From Crotalaria pallida (taxonomy: Eukaryota > Streptophyta > Magnoliopsida > Fabales > Fabaceae), in NCBI GenBank assembly GCA_037953625.1, contig CM075650.1, positions 8,806,501 through 8,870,500 of the forward strand: a stretch of DNA of 64,000 nt, given 5' to 3'. The position numbers were made by a program, and so were the translations under genes. The notes under the pieces were generated by a model that did not search any database, had not been told where the DNA came from, and worked only from the letters and a program-made list of their open reading frames with translations. How positions within the stretch are numbered: position 1 is the first letter of the stretch; the number at the start of each line of letters is the position of its first letter. This document shows, in pieces, positions 32,922 through 45,038 of the stretch.

Positions 32922-33507
32922 GATAGAATTTTAAAAATTGAATGGGAGAGCCTATTATATATATATATATAGTGATTTTTTAATATTTTTGTTGAGGATA
33001 ATGATTTGTTCAACAAATTGAGGATAATGATTTCACATACAGATAATGATTACATAAATTTAAATAATTAATTTAATTTCAAATTGTTATTTTAGTTAGA
33101 GATAATGTTATTTATTTACAAACGCCCTGGTGCGGGTAATCCTTAAGCGGACAAACGTGGATAGTGTACAACATACATTCTGCTCATAATACCATCAAAC
33201 AAAACTCTGATTTAATTTTGATTTATCACAATAAAGTAGATAATCATATAAAAATATTAATTTATTCATCAAATAAATAGAGAATATCTCAGATAAAAAG
33301 TGTTATTTTTTATTTATATGGGGAAGTACAAAATTTATCAACAAAATCATTTAGATTAATTTTATTTCGTTGTACAGTTTGGTTTGAACTCCTACCTTTT
33401 TATATAATTATTTTTAGTTGTTGCTAATAATAATATTTAATTTAAAATATTTAATATAAAAAAATTAAAATATCAACAACCCGTGCATTGCACGGGGTAA
33501 GAGCTAG
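32922..33507. mobile_element. Helitron remnants with a plus-strand 3' terminus at 33507
   Basis: From 32922 to about 33170 the sequence parallels 57975-58300 of Helitron A, whose orientation is minus. From about 33170 it parallels 58470-58822 and ends in the Helitron 3' signature: a hairpin CCCGTGCATTGCACGGG followed by GTAAGAGCTAG and a T. The 5' terminus of this plus-strand copy is not seen. No coding gene is visible. Confidence 0.75.
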
Positions 33508-33795
33508 TTAGGATATAAAATAAGAAATAATAGGAGAACAAAATTATTAGAATTAGACAGATCTAAAGGTGAAAAAAATGTGAAATTGAATGTGAGATCC
33601 TATTATAAATTTTTTAATATTTTTGTTGAGGATAATGATTACTTTTTTTTTAAGAAATCGAGGATAATAATTTCACGTACAGATAATGAATAAATAAATT
33701 TGTGATTTTTTAATATTTTTTTAAATACTTTTGTTGAGGACAATGATTACTTTTTTTTCCAACAAATAATTGAGGATAATAATTTTACATACATA
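33508..33795 (-). mobile_element. Helitron remnant left of the CACTA element
   Basis: AT-rich, similar in order to 57960-58150 (AGACAGATCT, TGTTGAGGATAATGATT, ACATACA). It is continued by 43015-43192 on the other side of the CACTA insertion, so both belong to one interrupted Helitron copy on the minus strand. Confidence 0.6.
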
Positions 33796-34501
33796 CACTA
33801 CAAGAAATGTTGCTATTTCCGACGGCCGAAATCCGTCAATAATGGGCAAAATCCGTCGGAAATTCCACTTTTCCGACGGACGAAATCCGTCGTTAAAAGT
33901 GGCGTTGGAAAATTTTTTTGACATATTATAAACCGTCGGAAATAGCGACAGAAAATCCATCGGAAAATCCGTCAAAAAAATATTTTACGACGAAAAATCA
34001 GTCAAAAAATCCGTCATAAAAATTATTTTGTGACGAAAATTCCATCGGAAATGAACAATTTATGACGAAATTTTTGTCAAAAAGGAAAGTGATGAACTGA
34101 CAGATTATCCGTCAAAAATTCCATCGCTAATAACAAATACGAATTAATAGCTTTTTCAGTAATTTTCCCACGGAAAATTCCGTCAGTGATTTTTTATAAT
34201 TTCTTTTTCTATTTTTTATGATACTATAATTTCCCTGTTTATAAATAATATTATAATTAAATAATACTAAACTTTCTTACAATACTGTTTATCTATAAAT
34301 GACCACTCAATAAAATTAAAATATCAATAAAATATATTTTCAAACACATTAAATCCAAATAACGCAAATAAAAATAATTCATAAAGATAAGTATACAATT
34401 ACAAACATAACCACTTCAAATTGTTTATCTACACAACATAGATATAAAAAACCATAAAAACCTAAAAAAGTGGTAGATAAAAAAATACATAAAGAATTAT
34501 A

Positions 34502-34911
34502 TTATTCACTTAGTTTACTTAGGCTATACTCTTTGAAGGCTGGAACCTCTAACTCTTGTTCAACAACATCTTTGAAGTGTGCAGGATCAACACCACCAAA
34601 AAAAAGCTCACCCCCTTGCTCTTTTTCTGGTTTACGATTAAGCCAAAATGAAAATACTGGTTCCTTAACAAGACTTTGTTCAATCATATTGTACCTACAA
34701 CAAGCAAGTGCCTCATAATTCATAACGAAGTAGAGATTAAATAAATGTTAACAAATACAAATGACAAATCAAAGTTTAAATGTGGAAAACACCACACTAG
34801 AACAGCATTTCCAACTGATATCTCTTGAAATCCAAGTCCTAGTATACCATCAAACTTAGCTGCCACAAATGTAACTCCAAGCTCTCTAGTTGCTTCAATA
34901 AATATCTGGTA
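34502..34911 (-). pseudogene. Captured aspartic proteinase (phytepsin-type) fragment
   Basis: Two exon-like pieces lie on the minus strand. The first (about 34791-34911) encodes a stretch with ATRELGVTFVAAKFDGILGL and GFQEISVGNAV. The second (about 34571-34693) encodes LVKEPVFSFWLNRKPEKEQG and GGVDPAHFK. Both are well known from plant pepsin-like vacuolar proteases, in that order, and the gap between them looks like a decayed intron. The catalytic DTG/DSG motifs are outside the fragment, so no protease activity is possible. The ORF continues past the homology with 22 residues of unknown origin (DVVEQELEVPAFKEYSLSK and a few more). The fragment sits inside the CACTA element, which suggests transduplication. 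Confidence 0.85.
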
Positions 34912-35967
34912 GGGATTAAAATGAACTCTATACCAATTGATTGATCAACAAATTATGAAAGAAGCTAACTTACATCCTTCTTTCGGTGTGCAAAGGAAAA
35001 GTAAAAATAAATAGCATAAAGAACCCAGAATTTGCTCCAGTGTCATATTGAATATCAGCAGAAGTCCCTAAATAGCATAACAACATCCGGGCAGATGCGA
35101 AATGTCAATTGTCTCAAAGTAAATGAAAAAAATAAAGAAATATTGCTTAATTCTGATTGTGTTACGTCAAATCAAAGCAGAGCCATAGAAACAAAGAATA
35201 CAACATTTGGTAGAAAGCACTGTCAGATTAACAAACTACAAAACCTCCATACAGCATTTTGTAGGCTGATAACACCATTCAAAAAATGTCACATGAAACC
35301 ACCACAACGATAAATGTAGAAGGAATTTAAATCCATGAATTTATTGAAACTTCTTTCATTAACCCAGAAAATAAAAAGTAAGTATATGGCATATCATATA
35401 TATTCTTACTGTTAACTAAGAGTACTAAACAATCATATTAGGTATGTATAACAACAAAAGTAAAGGATGAAGAGTATATGTAAAATAACCTTAAATTGTA
35501 ACTGACAAATAAACTAATAAGAAACACTACTATTAGCCATAAATGGGACAAAAATAGAAAGTTAGAAACAAAGGATAGGATACAGGGGAGAATCTTAATA
35601 GTAATCCATTATTGGTCCTCAAAAGTCAAAATGTGATAGATTTGGTACTTACATAAAAGGAATTTGAAATACTATTTATTTAATTTTTTTATTGTAGTTG
35701 TTAAAATTAAACGAAAAAATTCTTAACATGAGAAAGAGAGCAAAAAGAAGAAAAAAACAGCCAGCAGTAGCCAAAAATTAGCAAGCCACTGAAAAAAGAT
35801 ACTCCTAAATTAGCAAGCATTTCTTCCAAAACATTGGGAATTATAAAGTTTTTCTGTAGCAGACTAGCAGCATGGCATCAGGCCAAGTGCCAAAGACACT
35901 ATAAAACCGTTTCAACATAAAAGCATAGACATTTAAACATATGAGTGGGTGGACACAATTCATAAAA
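34912..35967. other. CACTA interior, nothing recognised
   Basis: AT-rich sequence with only short ORFs (for example 35032-35313 plus). It may contain further captured intron or exon sequence next to the proteinase fragment, but no protein family was recognised. Confidence 0.5.
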
Positions 35968-36244
35968 GAGTAATATGTCAGATTAGTCCCTGACTTTGTA
36001 AACATCGGTCAAGTTAGTCCCTGACTTTATCGAAATAGCAATTTAGTCCCTGAGATTTCATTTTAATTCACATACGTCCCTATCTTTATCCCATTTTAAA
36101 GCAAATACATCCCTGCAATACTGACGGCAGGGACTAACTTGATCGACGTTCTCTTATCTCAGGGACTAAATTGCTATTTCGATAAAGTCAGGGACTAACT
36201 TGACCTACACTTACAAAGTCAGGGACTAATCTGACATATTACTC
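35968..36244. mobile_element. MULE-type MITE (277 bp) inside the CACTA element
   Basis: The terminal inverted repeats begin GAGTAATATGTCAGATTAG and continue TCCCTGACTTTGTAA. The element is flanked by the 10 bp duplication ATTCATAAAA (35958-35967 and 36245-36254), the size typical of Mutator-like elements. The interior repeats the phrase TTAGTCCCTGA and its complement. Related copies are at 60223-60837 and 61193-61554. Confidence 0.9.
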
Positions 36245-36631
36245 ATTCATAAAAGCAAAATTGAACAAATAAAAGCTTGTTTATGTGCATAATGGCCAAC
36301 AAAACAGGAATAACCTCTCAAATGAGAAGGGAATATAAGAAATCCTCCCAAGTTCTAAGTAAATCTTGATATCTCAAAGAGTTAAATACAAGAAACAGTT
36401 TATCAAATTATTTGACACTACTTGCACACGTACCATAACTTCAATCAATCATCAAGATTGACACTTCTTGGACAACCACAATCTTCTTTGAAAATCATCT
36501 CTACAAAATTAAAAACAACATATTATTTAAGCCATAAAAGGTGAGTAGGTTCATTAGTCACTTATTCCTCCCATGTTACTATGCAGGTGAGATCAGGAAT
36601 AAAATCTGTAGCCAGATAGGCTAACAGAGAT

Positions 36632-39336
36632 TGTAACATCCCGACTTTCTCACCTTGATTTATTTATTATAACGAAAATAGAGAATAAATTTTTCACAAA
36701 TAAATTTCAAAACTTTATTATTCAGTAGCAAAAGCAATTAACCAAATAAGTTTATAACTTACTCATTTCAAAAGCTGAAGCAAAGAGACAGGACTTAACT
36801 CAAATAATCAAAACACAATAGTTCAAACTAATTTATTTAAATAACATATAGACTCTGAGCTACTCGAGACACTAATCGTAACCCAGAGCATGGTTCTCAA
36901 CTCCAACGGTCGGGAAGGGAATCTCATATCCCTTGCCGTTCCTACTCCCCTTTCTGTGAGAACAGGACCTTCATTACCTACAAGGGTAACAGGGAGTAAG
37001 TCATAGCTAATCACGTTAAAACGAATAATACATAACAGTGGCTAAAAACAACAAACACAAGTATTCAAGTAGTAACAGTTTCTGCGATGCATATACATAT
37101 GTCAAACCCTTTTTATTCAAGCAATTAATCTTATTATTAATGGCATGATGCATGCTAATCTCCACAATTTCCCGTGGCATCACAGTTTGGAGGTGGTAGG
37201 ACTTATGAGCTTAGCTCTGCACTCATGACTTACGAGCTTCACTCTGCATAGGACTTACGGGCTTAGCCCCGCACTCACAACTTACGGGTTCCCATCTCCC
37301 GGCGTTGTAGGACTTACAGGCATAGCCATGCACTCACGACTTACAAGCTTCCTCCGCCCAGCGTTAATAGTATAAAAGGGAAAAACTCTCACAAACTGGA
37401 GCAATTAATGCATGAATGCAAATAAAATCTATTACCAATCCTTATCTTTTAATTCATCATTGTTTTTCATCTTATTTCCATTTAGGACATATTTTTACTC
37501 TTCCATTCCATTTCCTTTAACCTTTCCTTTAGCTGGTGCTGTTGTTTTCATAGAAAAATCCATCAATCACTTTGTGATGGTTTTAGAAATAGAGTATAAT
37601 TATTTATTTAATAATCCGTCGGGGCCTAGCCTCCTATTGGCAGATATTTATTGCAACGACCCCATTGGGACTCCCTTAGAAAATATCAACCAAGTGAATA
37701 AAACTTTCACTGGGACGTTAGGGATAATATCAACCAAATGGGTGTACGCACTTCCGTTGGGACTCCTGTAGGGAAAATATCAACCACTGAATCAAAATTC
37801 CAGTAGGACACCTCCAGGATAGTAATCAACCAACGGGATTAAGATATTGTAGCATTAAACGAGTTAATTATAATAAAAATTTTAGAAACTAAGTGTTTTC
37901 TGAAAAATCATCCAAACTACTCGAGTAATTCTTGACCACTCGAGTTGTTCATGCAAAAATTACTCGAGTCTTTAAGATCCACTCGAGTGTTCTTCCAAAT
38001 TCCCAGAATACTCGAGTCTTTCTTAAACCACTCGAGTCTTTTTGCTGCAACAACACCAGTTTTCTGCACTTTTCAATATAAATTCGAGTTCCTTGTTTTA
38101 TTTCTTCATTCCTATGCAAAACAGCAACTTAAACACATAAAACAAACATATTATGGCACTTAAACACAACTGAAACAACATCAAATAACATCAAATCACA
38201 GATTGCACAAGACATAGACAAAGTCCAATTTAACATATGAATTTCATTTCTACTTGATTTTAAGTTCGCAAATCAATCCAGTGAGCATTATTAGGTTTAA
38301 TTAAACTTGTTTGAACATAAAAACCATGAGTCTCTGACCTCCATGTCAGATTCCCATTTCAACTTACGTTACCCATGAACCTCAAGTGGTTCCTATGATT
38401 TTAGCTTGTTGTTTACCATTCTAGCGATTAGATAACTTCTCCCATACCTTAGAGAAGCTAAAGAAACAGTTGTTTGAGAGAGAAATGATCAGCATCAAAC
38501 TTTGAGTTCCAACACTCAAGTTCTGCACTTTGAACAGCAACCTTTGGCCACGAATTTGACAGGGAATATGTAATGAAAAAGGGTGAAACAAATTAGCTTT
38601 AGCAACTAGGTAGTACTAACTTTAATCAGAAACGAATTCGAAATCAAACGGGTTCCTTGATTTACCAAACCAATTCAAGAAAGAGAGGTTGAAGGTGCTG
38701 ATTCGCACTCTGTTTTTCAGCTTTGGAACACCTAACTTTGAAGACTTGTAACTCGATCTACAGGAAGTCAATTTGAGTGGTTCTTGATTCTAATTCAAGA
38801 TTGGAATTAGAACTCGGATTGTGTTTTGTTTTCACAGAATTTGGTTGAGTGAAGAGAGAGATTCGAAGGCACCAAGAGAGCACCCGAAAAGAGAGGAAAT
38901 GTGAATATAATTTCGGGTTGGGAGGATTTGAATGAGTTTGGGTCCTCCCCAATCACTTATTTATAGTTTGAGATTACCCTCCTATGAAGTAAGGTCCAGC
39001 TCTGTGCTTGGAACCAAGAGAAAACGTGTTTTGGTGCGTGTTTTGAATCAAAACCGACTTAAAGACTCAGCACCACTGCTCGAACTACTCGAGTCTTTTT
39101 CCCTTTACTCGAGTCTTTTTCAGCATTTCAAAGAACACTCGAGTCTTCTATGAAAGACTCGAGTCTTTCGACTCAAATTCAAATTTTCAAACAGTTAAAG
39201 ATTATACTCGAGTCCTTTCCAAAACACTCGAGTACTTTAACCTAATTTCAGAAAATTCATTATTTTATTCAATATAATAACATTATTATTTTAAATACTT
39301 AATTTTTATTTAGTTATGAAAATATAGGGCCTTACA
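36632..39336 (-). mobile_element. Solo LTR of a Tekay-like Ty3/gypsy element (2705 bp)
   Basis: Reads TGTAACATCCCG to GGGCCTTACA on the plus strand and is flanked by the duplication GAGAT (36627-36631 and 39337-39341). There is no internal region, so the element was lost by recombination between its LTRs. On the minus strand the ends TGTAAGGCCC and GATGTTACA resemble those of the Tekay LTRs at 2493-14289. It carries six pairs of ACTCGAGT palindromes (37919-38037 and 39087-39233). Confidence 0.92.
37919..38037. repeat. Paired ACTCGAGT palindromes in the solo LTR
   Basis: Sites begin at 37919/37938, 37962/37981 and 38010/38030 here, and at 39087/39107, 39137/39157 and 39206/39226 near the other end of the same LTR. 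Spacings are 19, 19, 20, 20, 20 and 20 bp. Confidence 0.95.
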
Positions 39337-39341
39337 GAGAT

Positions 39342-42340
39342 GGCCAAGCCCTCTTTTAAAATAGATGACAAAACTGATCGATTCACATAACAAGCAGATG
39401 GGCAATAAAAAATATAATAATATTTGCTAGTGTGTATAGAATATGAAGCATAGGAACTGCAGAACATTTCAAATGAAGGCAAACTCAATGGATGATGTTT
39501 TCAAGTAAATCAAGGAAAATATGAAAATTAAGGCTTATACTTAATGTTGTTCATTATTAAAATTAACGAAGATTTTTTTTTAATTAAAATGTCATTATGT
39601 CAAGGTACAATTCAGTTTCAAGCAAATAGAAAAGCACCCTGCACTAGAAAAGCAAGTTTTATGTATGTTTGACATGTATCAGTTAACATATGTTTTGACC
39701 AAGTTCTAGTGCTGATAATGGTTGGACAAAATTCTATGCAAGTTGACAAAGTTCCAGCAACATATATTCCAAGCTTATAAGTTAAAAATAACTAGAAGCA
39801 ATCATGATAAAAATTGCATCAAAACTTCAGATTTATATCTGATTCACAGCATTACACAAGAAAACATTTCAATTCACTTAACAAAAACACTAAATTCACA
39901 ATCTTTAACAAAAAACATTTGAAAAAGCACAGAACTTTAACAACAAAAAAAAAGAGAAACCAAACAAACATGATCTGAATAATAAGGAATGATCAAGGCA
40001 ATGAACACGATGCAACAAAAAACAATCAAGACCCATTTTAATTCACTTAACAAAAATAAAAAATTCACAAACAGAACATAGGAGAATAATTTCCAAAAAG
40101 AACATAAGAAAGCAGCTTATACTTATTAATAGTACAGTTAAAACAATAGCAGTAGAGCCAAAACAATGTTGTTCGTTAGGTTTTGAATATGAGTGCAGCA
40201 TTTGTCAAGTTATTTTCAACAAGAACAACAAGAGTCACAGAGTCAGAGTGTGTTCTTACATGTTCTTCTTCAGCTCCAAACCAAAACAAGTACAAATCAG
40301 CTACCCAATGACGTTTTTCAACCTGGGTCATACAAATTAGGGTCGAATCGAAGAGATTAGGGCTCAGATTTAACAAATAAGGAGATTTAACAAATTAGGG
40401 TTTGTAAATTGGGGAAGAAAAATATTACCTCGCAGAGAATACACACGCGATTTGCGATTTGCGAATTGGGATTTCATTTAACTGAGTCTTCAGCTTGTGA
40501 GAGAGACTTAGTAACTTGCGATTATGTTCGACTTGCGAGTGAGAGAGACGGAGATCGATAGAGCAAGAGAGACGAAGATCAATATAGTGAGAGAGACGGA
40601 GATCGTCAGATCGATAGAGTGAGTGAGCAGGGAGAAGCATTGGCATGAGCGCTTCGCGATTCGCGATGAAGAGGGAGGGAGACGCGATAGTGGCGGACGA
40701 CGATGGTGGTGGTGGTGGTGAGGGGAGAGAGTGTCGTTGGTGAGGTGAGGCTGGTGAGAAGAAAATGAGAGAGGGACGCGAGAGTGACGGACGGTGGTGG
40801 TGGTGGAGAGGTGAGAAGAAGCGCTGTTGGAGGTGAGAAGGGGAGAGAGCGGCGATTTGAGAAGAAAATGAGATAGGGTGACTGGTGACTTAGGGTTAGG
40901 TTATGAAGGGGTAGTGATTTTAGGGTTAGGTTTAGGTTTTTTCTTTAATTAATTTTTTTAAAATATACAAATATTATTTTTATATAATTATATTATTAAT
41001 TAAACTAGATAGGCTTTTTAGGCTTGGCCTGTTTAGATTATAGGTTTTTTTAATATCCCGAGTCTGACCTGTTTGGAAAAAAAGCCTGGCAAAAAAGCAT
41101 GGTTCGGTTTTTACAACAGAAACCGAAAGCCGAACCATCGATTTTTCAAAAACCAGTCCAAGAAAAAATTCAATAAATGGGGTTTTTTTTTTCGATTTTC
41201 GGTTTTTTCGGTTTGGTTTGCGGTTTTTAATTGGACCAGTTTGGTTTTGAACGCCCCTACCTTGAATATGTTATATACAAAGGGTATATATACCTTGAAA
41301 ATCTTTAAAATATTATATACGAAGGATATACCTTAATATTAACCTTACTTTTCACTTTTCAGTTTTCCAATATTTGTGTACATTCAACTTAGAAATACAT
41401 CTTACCTTCTCCTAAACTTAAATTCTTCTTTCTCTTTCCTTTTTTTTTTTGGTACAATTCTTTTTCTTACTTTCTCCAATATAACTAATAATTATATGGG
41501 TCTTGTTAAAGTTCTCATAGTAGGAAAAAACATCATAAATCCCTAACATCACATCACATCACAATTAACATCACAATTGTTTCAGCTTCTGTGCTTTCTT
41601 TTTTTGCATTGTGATTGGTTGATCCTTGCAAAATGCATAAAATTAGTTGTTTGGTGATTGATTGATGTGTTAGACAAACCATTAAATGCACGTCTCCTTA
41701 ATTTTTTTACTTTTGAATTTTTTAACCATCCTTATAGGACGAAGAGAATAGTAAAAAAACAAAAACAAAACATGTCAGGGAAGGTCAACATCAAGAACAA
41801 GGTGGGAAATGAATTGGGGCGTGGTTTCATGGGTAGAATACTCCAACTCAAAAGCTATAAGCTAAGAACATCAGCCGTTCATTTACTACCTATGAAGCCT
41901 ATTAACAATGCACCACAAAATGATCATCTTAAAAATGAACTTGATGAGATGTCTCCAAATGAAGAATCAAAGGATTTAAGAATAAGTTCAACTAACAAGT
42001 CGACAACCCTATTAGGTACTCAAACTATGAGGTATAATGGAAATTCTTATTTATATTTTTAGAGTAATGACCTAATTTAATCAAAACACAAACAGGGTGT
42101 AAAAAGTTTTTTTTACCCAAATAATTAACTTATAGAATGCAGATAAGAAAATTATACCAAATTAACACATACAGAGGACAGGAACATAGAGAGAAAATTA
42201 AAAATACATCAAACCCATTTAGTAATAACAGTGATCAAACCCATGTGAACATATTAACATTTAACAGCAAGATTTTAAATGACATTTCAACAAACACTTG
42301 TTGTGAATCCATAACCTATAAATAAAAAAACCTAAAATTC
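39342..42340. other. CACTA interior right of the solo LTR, no gene recognised
   Basis: AT-rich, with a GA-rich patch at 40490-40870. Within it, 40540-40625 carries about three copies of a 26-27 bp unit GTGAGAGAGACGGAGATCG with variants. Around 41090-41250 are runs of GGTTCGGTTTTT and its complement, a common plant repeat sequence. ORFs at 40176-40376 (minus) and 41658-42062 (plus) have no family I recognise. The latter, 134 codons, is basic at its start and unremarkable. Confidence 0.5.

Positions 42341-42343
<3 letters not shown>

Positions 42344-42374
<31 letters not shown>
42344..42374. repeat. AT dinucleotide microsatellite
   Basis: About 15 repeats of AT/TA inside the right part of the CACTA element. 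Confidence 0.95.
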
Positions 42375-42377
<3 letters not shown>

Positions 42378-42551
42378 AAACCAGGATAAAATTCGCAGTG
42401 GTGAACCTTAATCTGCAACGTTGATAAGTTCTTTTTGTTGAGAGTGAGGAGTGATATGTTGAACCCTTCTTTTTATTTTTTAAAAAAATTAATTTCTAAA
42501 GGTTAAAAAATACGTATTCATTTAAAATATTTATAAAGCAAACAATATGTT

Positions 42552-42616
42552 ATTGTTTAGCCAAGTGGTTTGTGACTTAAATTTTTTTCAAAGGGTTCGA
42601 ATCCCACCTACAACAT
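42552..42616 (+). other. tRNA-like segment (SINE remnant or tRNA pseudogene)
   Basis: TTAGCCAAGTGG resembles an internal box A and GGTTCGAATCC matches the box B consensus, about 45 bases apart. The cloverleaf arms are poor, so it is probably a decayed SINE head or tRNA pseudogene within the CACTA element. Confidence 0.4.
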
Positions 42617-43014
42617 GTTATTTAATTTTTTAAATTATGCTAAAGATTTATAATTATATTTATTGAAGGAAATAATTTTCCGACGGATAATTCCGTCGGT
42701 AATATTTTTTAATTTTTTTTAATTTAAGCATTATCGACGGAAGAATCCGTCGGAAAATTAGTTAGAAATATCCGTCAGAAAATCCGTCGAAAAAACCGTC
42801 AGAAAATAATAAGTTTGTTTTTCGTTTATTTAAAAAAAAAACAACTTACCGACGGATTTTCCGTCGGAAAAGCCAAAAAACCTAATCCGTCGGAAAAGAC
42901 AAAAAACCAAATCCGTCGGAAATGGAAATACTGACGTATATTTCCGTCGGAAAAAGCATGATTAGCGACGGAAAAAAAATCCGTCGGAAATCAGGGGTAT
43001 TTCTTGTAGTGATA

Positions 43015-43192
43015 TAATTATTAAATAAATTTAAATAATTTATTTAATTTTAAATTGTAATTTTGATTAAAGATAATGATTATCTACCTACAAATTCTCT
43101 GGTGTGAAGAAAGCTTCACGGGACAAACGTGGTGCCTCGAAAATTTCTCCGGCAAACGTGGTGCCTCGAAAAGGGATCCTTTTATATATATA
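43015..43192 (-). mobile_element. Helitron 5' portion right of the CACTA element
   Basis: Parallels 58200-58360 of Helitron A, including GGACAAACGTGGTG, TCTCCGGCAAACGTG and AGGGATCCTTTTATATATA. Its terminal bases appear to be displaced by Helitron B, which begins at 43193. Confidence 0.75.
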
Positions 43193-44167
43193 CTAGCTCT
43201 CACCCCGTGCAATGCACGGGTTATTGATAATTTAATTTTTTATATTAAATATTTTAAAGTAAAGATTATTATTACACAACAATAAAAAAATATACAAAAA
43301 GGCATAAACTTAAATCAAACACTACAATTAAAAAAATTAATTTAAATGAGTTTGTTGATAAATATTGTACTTTCTTGTATAAATAAAAAGTAACACTTTT
43401 TATCTGATATCTTCCTTATTTATTTAATAGATAAATTATCATTTTTATATGATTATCAACTTTATTTTAAAGAATCAAAAGTAAATCATATTTAAATATT
43501 TTCATCTTTTTTGTTTGGTGGTACTATAAGTAAATATAAGGATAAATTAGAATATTCCGTATTTCATAGGAGATGAAGACGACATTGAACTTGTTATTCT
43601 TGGCTGTCTTGATTAATTAACACATTGCATTTTAAAAGGAATATTATGATATCATGATATTATGATTAATTGGAGTGGAATCAAAATTAAACTTTTTTAA
43701 AATTTTTTTGTTTGATGGTATTATGAGTATATTTAAGGATAAATCAAAATATTTCATATTTCATGGGACATGATAATTTAGTATTTTTTGAATATAAATT
43801 ATCATCTTTTTAATATGATTATCACATTTATTATTATTATTCATATTTAAATATTTTGATATTTTTCATCGTTTATCTTATCTCAAATTAATCATAAGAT
43901 TTAATCCTAAAAAATCTTTATCCTAATTGTTCTAATCATCTTGAATTTTTTTTTCCAATTTTTTAAATGTATGTACCTTTGTTTTTAATTTGTTAAAGTT
44001 TTTTTTGTAGAGATTATAGCAACTAAAGTATTTATCCATTGCAAACTTTTTACAAAATGATAATCATTATATTTAATCATATATTCATATTATTTGTAAT
44101 GTTTGAAAAAATCTATACTTTATTAGTATTTAATTTGTTTTATATATATATATATATATATAGTAGA
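43193..44167 (-). mobile_element. Helitron B, non-autonomous (975 bp)
   Basis: On the minus strand it starts TCTACTATATATATA (44167) preceded by A, and ends with the hairpin CCCGTGCATTGCACGGG, GTGAGAGCTAG, followed by T. The A/T flanks, TC start and hairpin-CTAG end are the standard Helitron signature. No replicase/helicase gene is present. It sits at the AT-rich tip of another Helitron. Confidence 0.85.
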
Positions 44168-44903
44168 TTACAATGCAAATAAGATTTTTACTTTATTTGT
44201 TTGGGAATAAGGATGGTGAGGAAGAGGAAGATGAAGATAGACACAACATGATCAAATTGTTTTAGTTTTATTTTATTATATTAGAATAAGTTGGATCATA
44301 GTTAGGCTAACCCACTTAGATATCATTGTTTTTTATTTATAAATATAAAAACATTGGGAAAGTTTAAACTCTACCAAATATGTGAGAAATGCTGGTTATA
44401 GAAAATACTTAATGCACGCGTTTCATATGGATTTTAGAAATTAGGTTTTTGAAAAATACCTCAGTCCTCGCATATACTATAGATTGATATTCCCTTATAT
44501 TGTTAAGCGTAATCACCCAAAAATCTTTCGTAAATGTTAAAGATAAGAAGTCTTTTGCCTCCTTCAACCTTGGAAGAAGATAACCCGCGTGCAGGACATA
44601 ATTTGACTTGATCGAGCAAGGCACCACGTCAAACATCCTGTGCACAGCATTTCCATCAATTCCCTAGTGAAAACTCAGTTTCTCATTGTGGATGGAGACT
44701 AAAGTTTTTCCGTTATCAAATTGTGATTTCCGCAGATTCAACGTCAATGCTACTTTCATAACGAGATAGGAAAGCTTACATAAAGCCGAATTAATGATAA
44801 GAAGTTAAAATATAGTAAACATGTATTAAAAATCTAAGTGTACTAATATTCCAACGTTGTAAATTCATTTATTCAAATACAAAATAAGCAAGTGAAAAAA
44901 AAA

Positions 44904-44947
<44 letters not shown>

Positions 44948-44983
44948 CAAATTCATTATTATTGTTGTTGTTAAGAAAGAGTA

Positions 44984-45038
<55 letters not shown>

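Larger units (their letters stand above)
33796..43011. mobile_element. Non-autonomous CACTA (En/Spm) transposon, 9.2 kb
   Basis: Both termini read CACTACAAGAAAT inward (33796-33808 and, inverted, 42999-43011) and are flanked by the 3 bp duplication ATA (33793-33795, 43012-43014). Both subterminal regions (about 33820-34180 and 42675-42990) are crowded with CCGTCGGAAA and its variants in both directions, the usual binding sites for CACTA transposase. No transposase ORF is present. The interior carries an aspartic proteinase fragment, a MITE, a solo LTR and small tandem repeats. Without the solo LTR and MITE it is about 6.2 kb. Movement would need a transposase from elsewhere. Confidence 0.95.

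Noticed and set aside
42552..42616. A functional tRNA gene
   Set aside because: Box A and box B are recognisable, but the acceptor and anticodon stems do not pair well; treated as a SINE or tRNA remnant.
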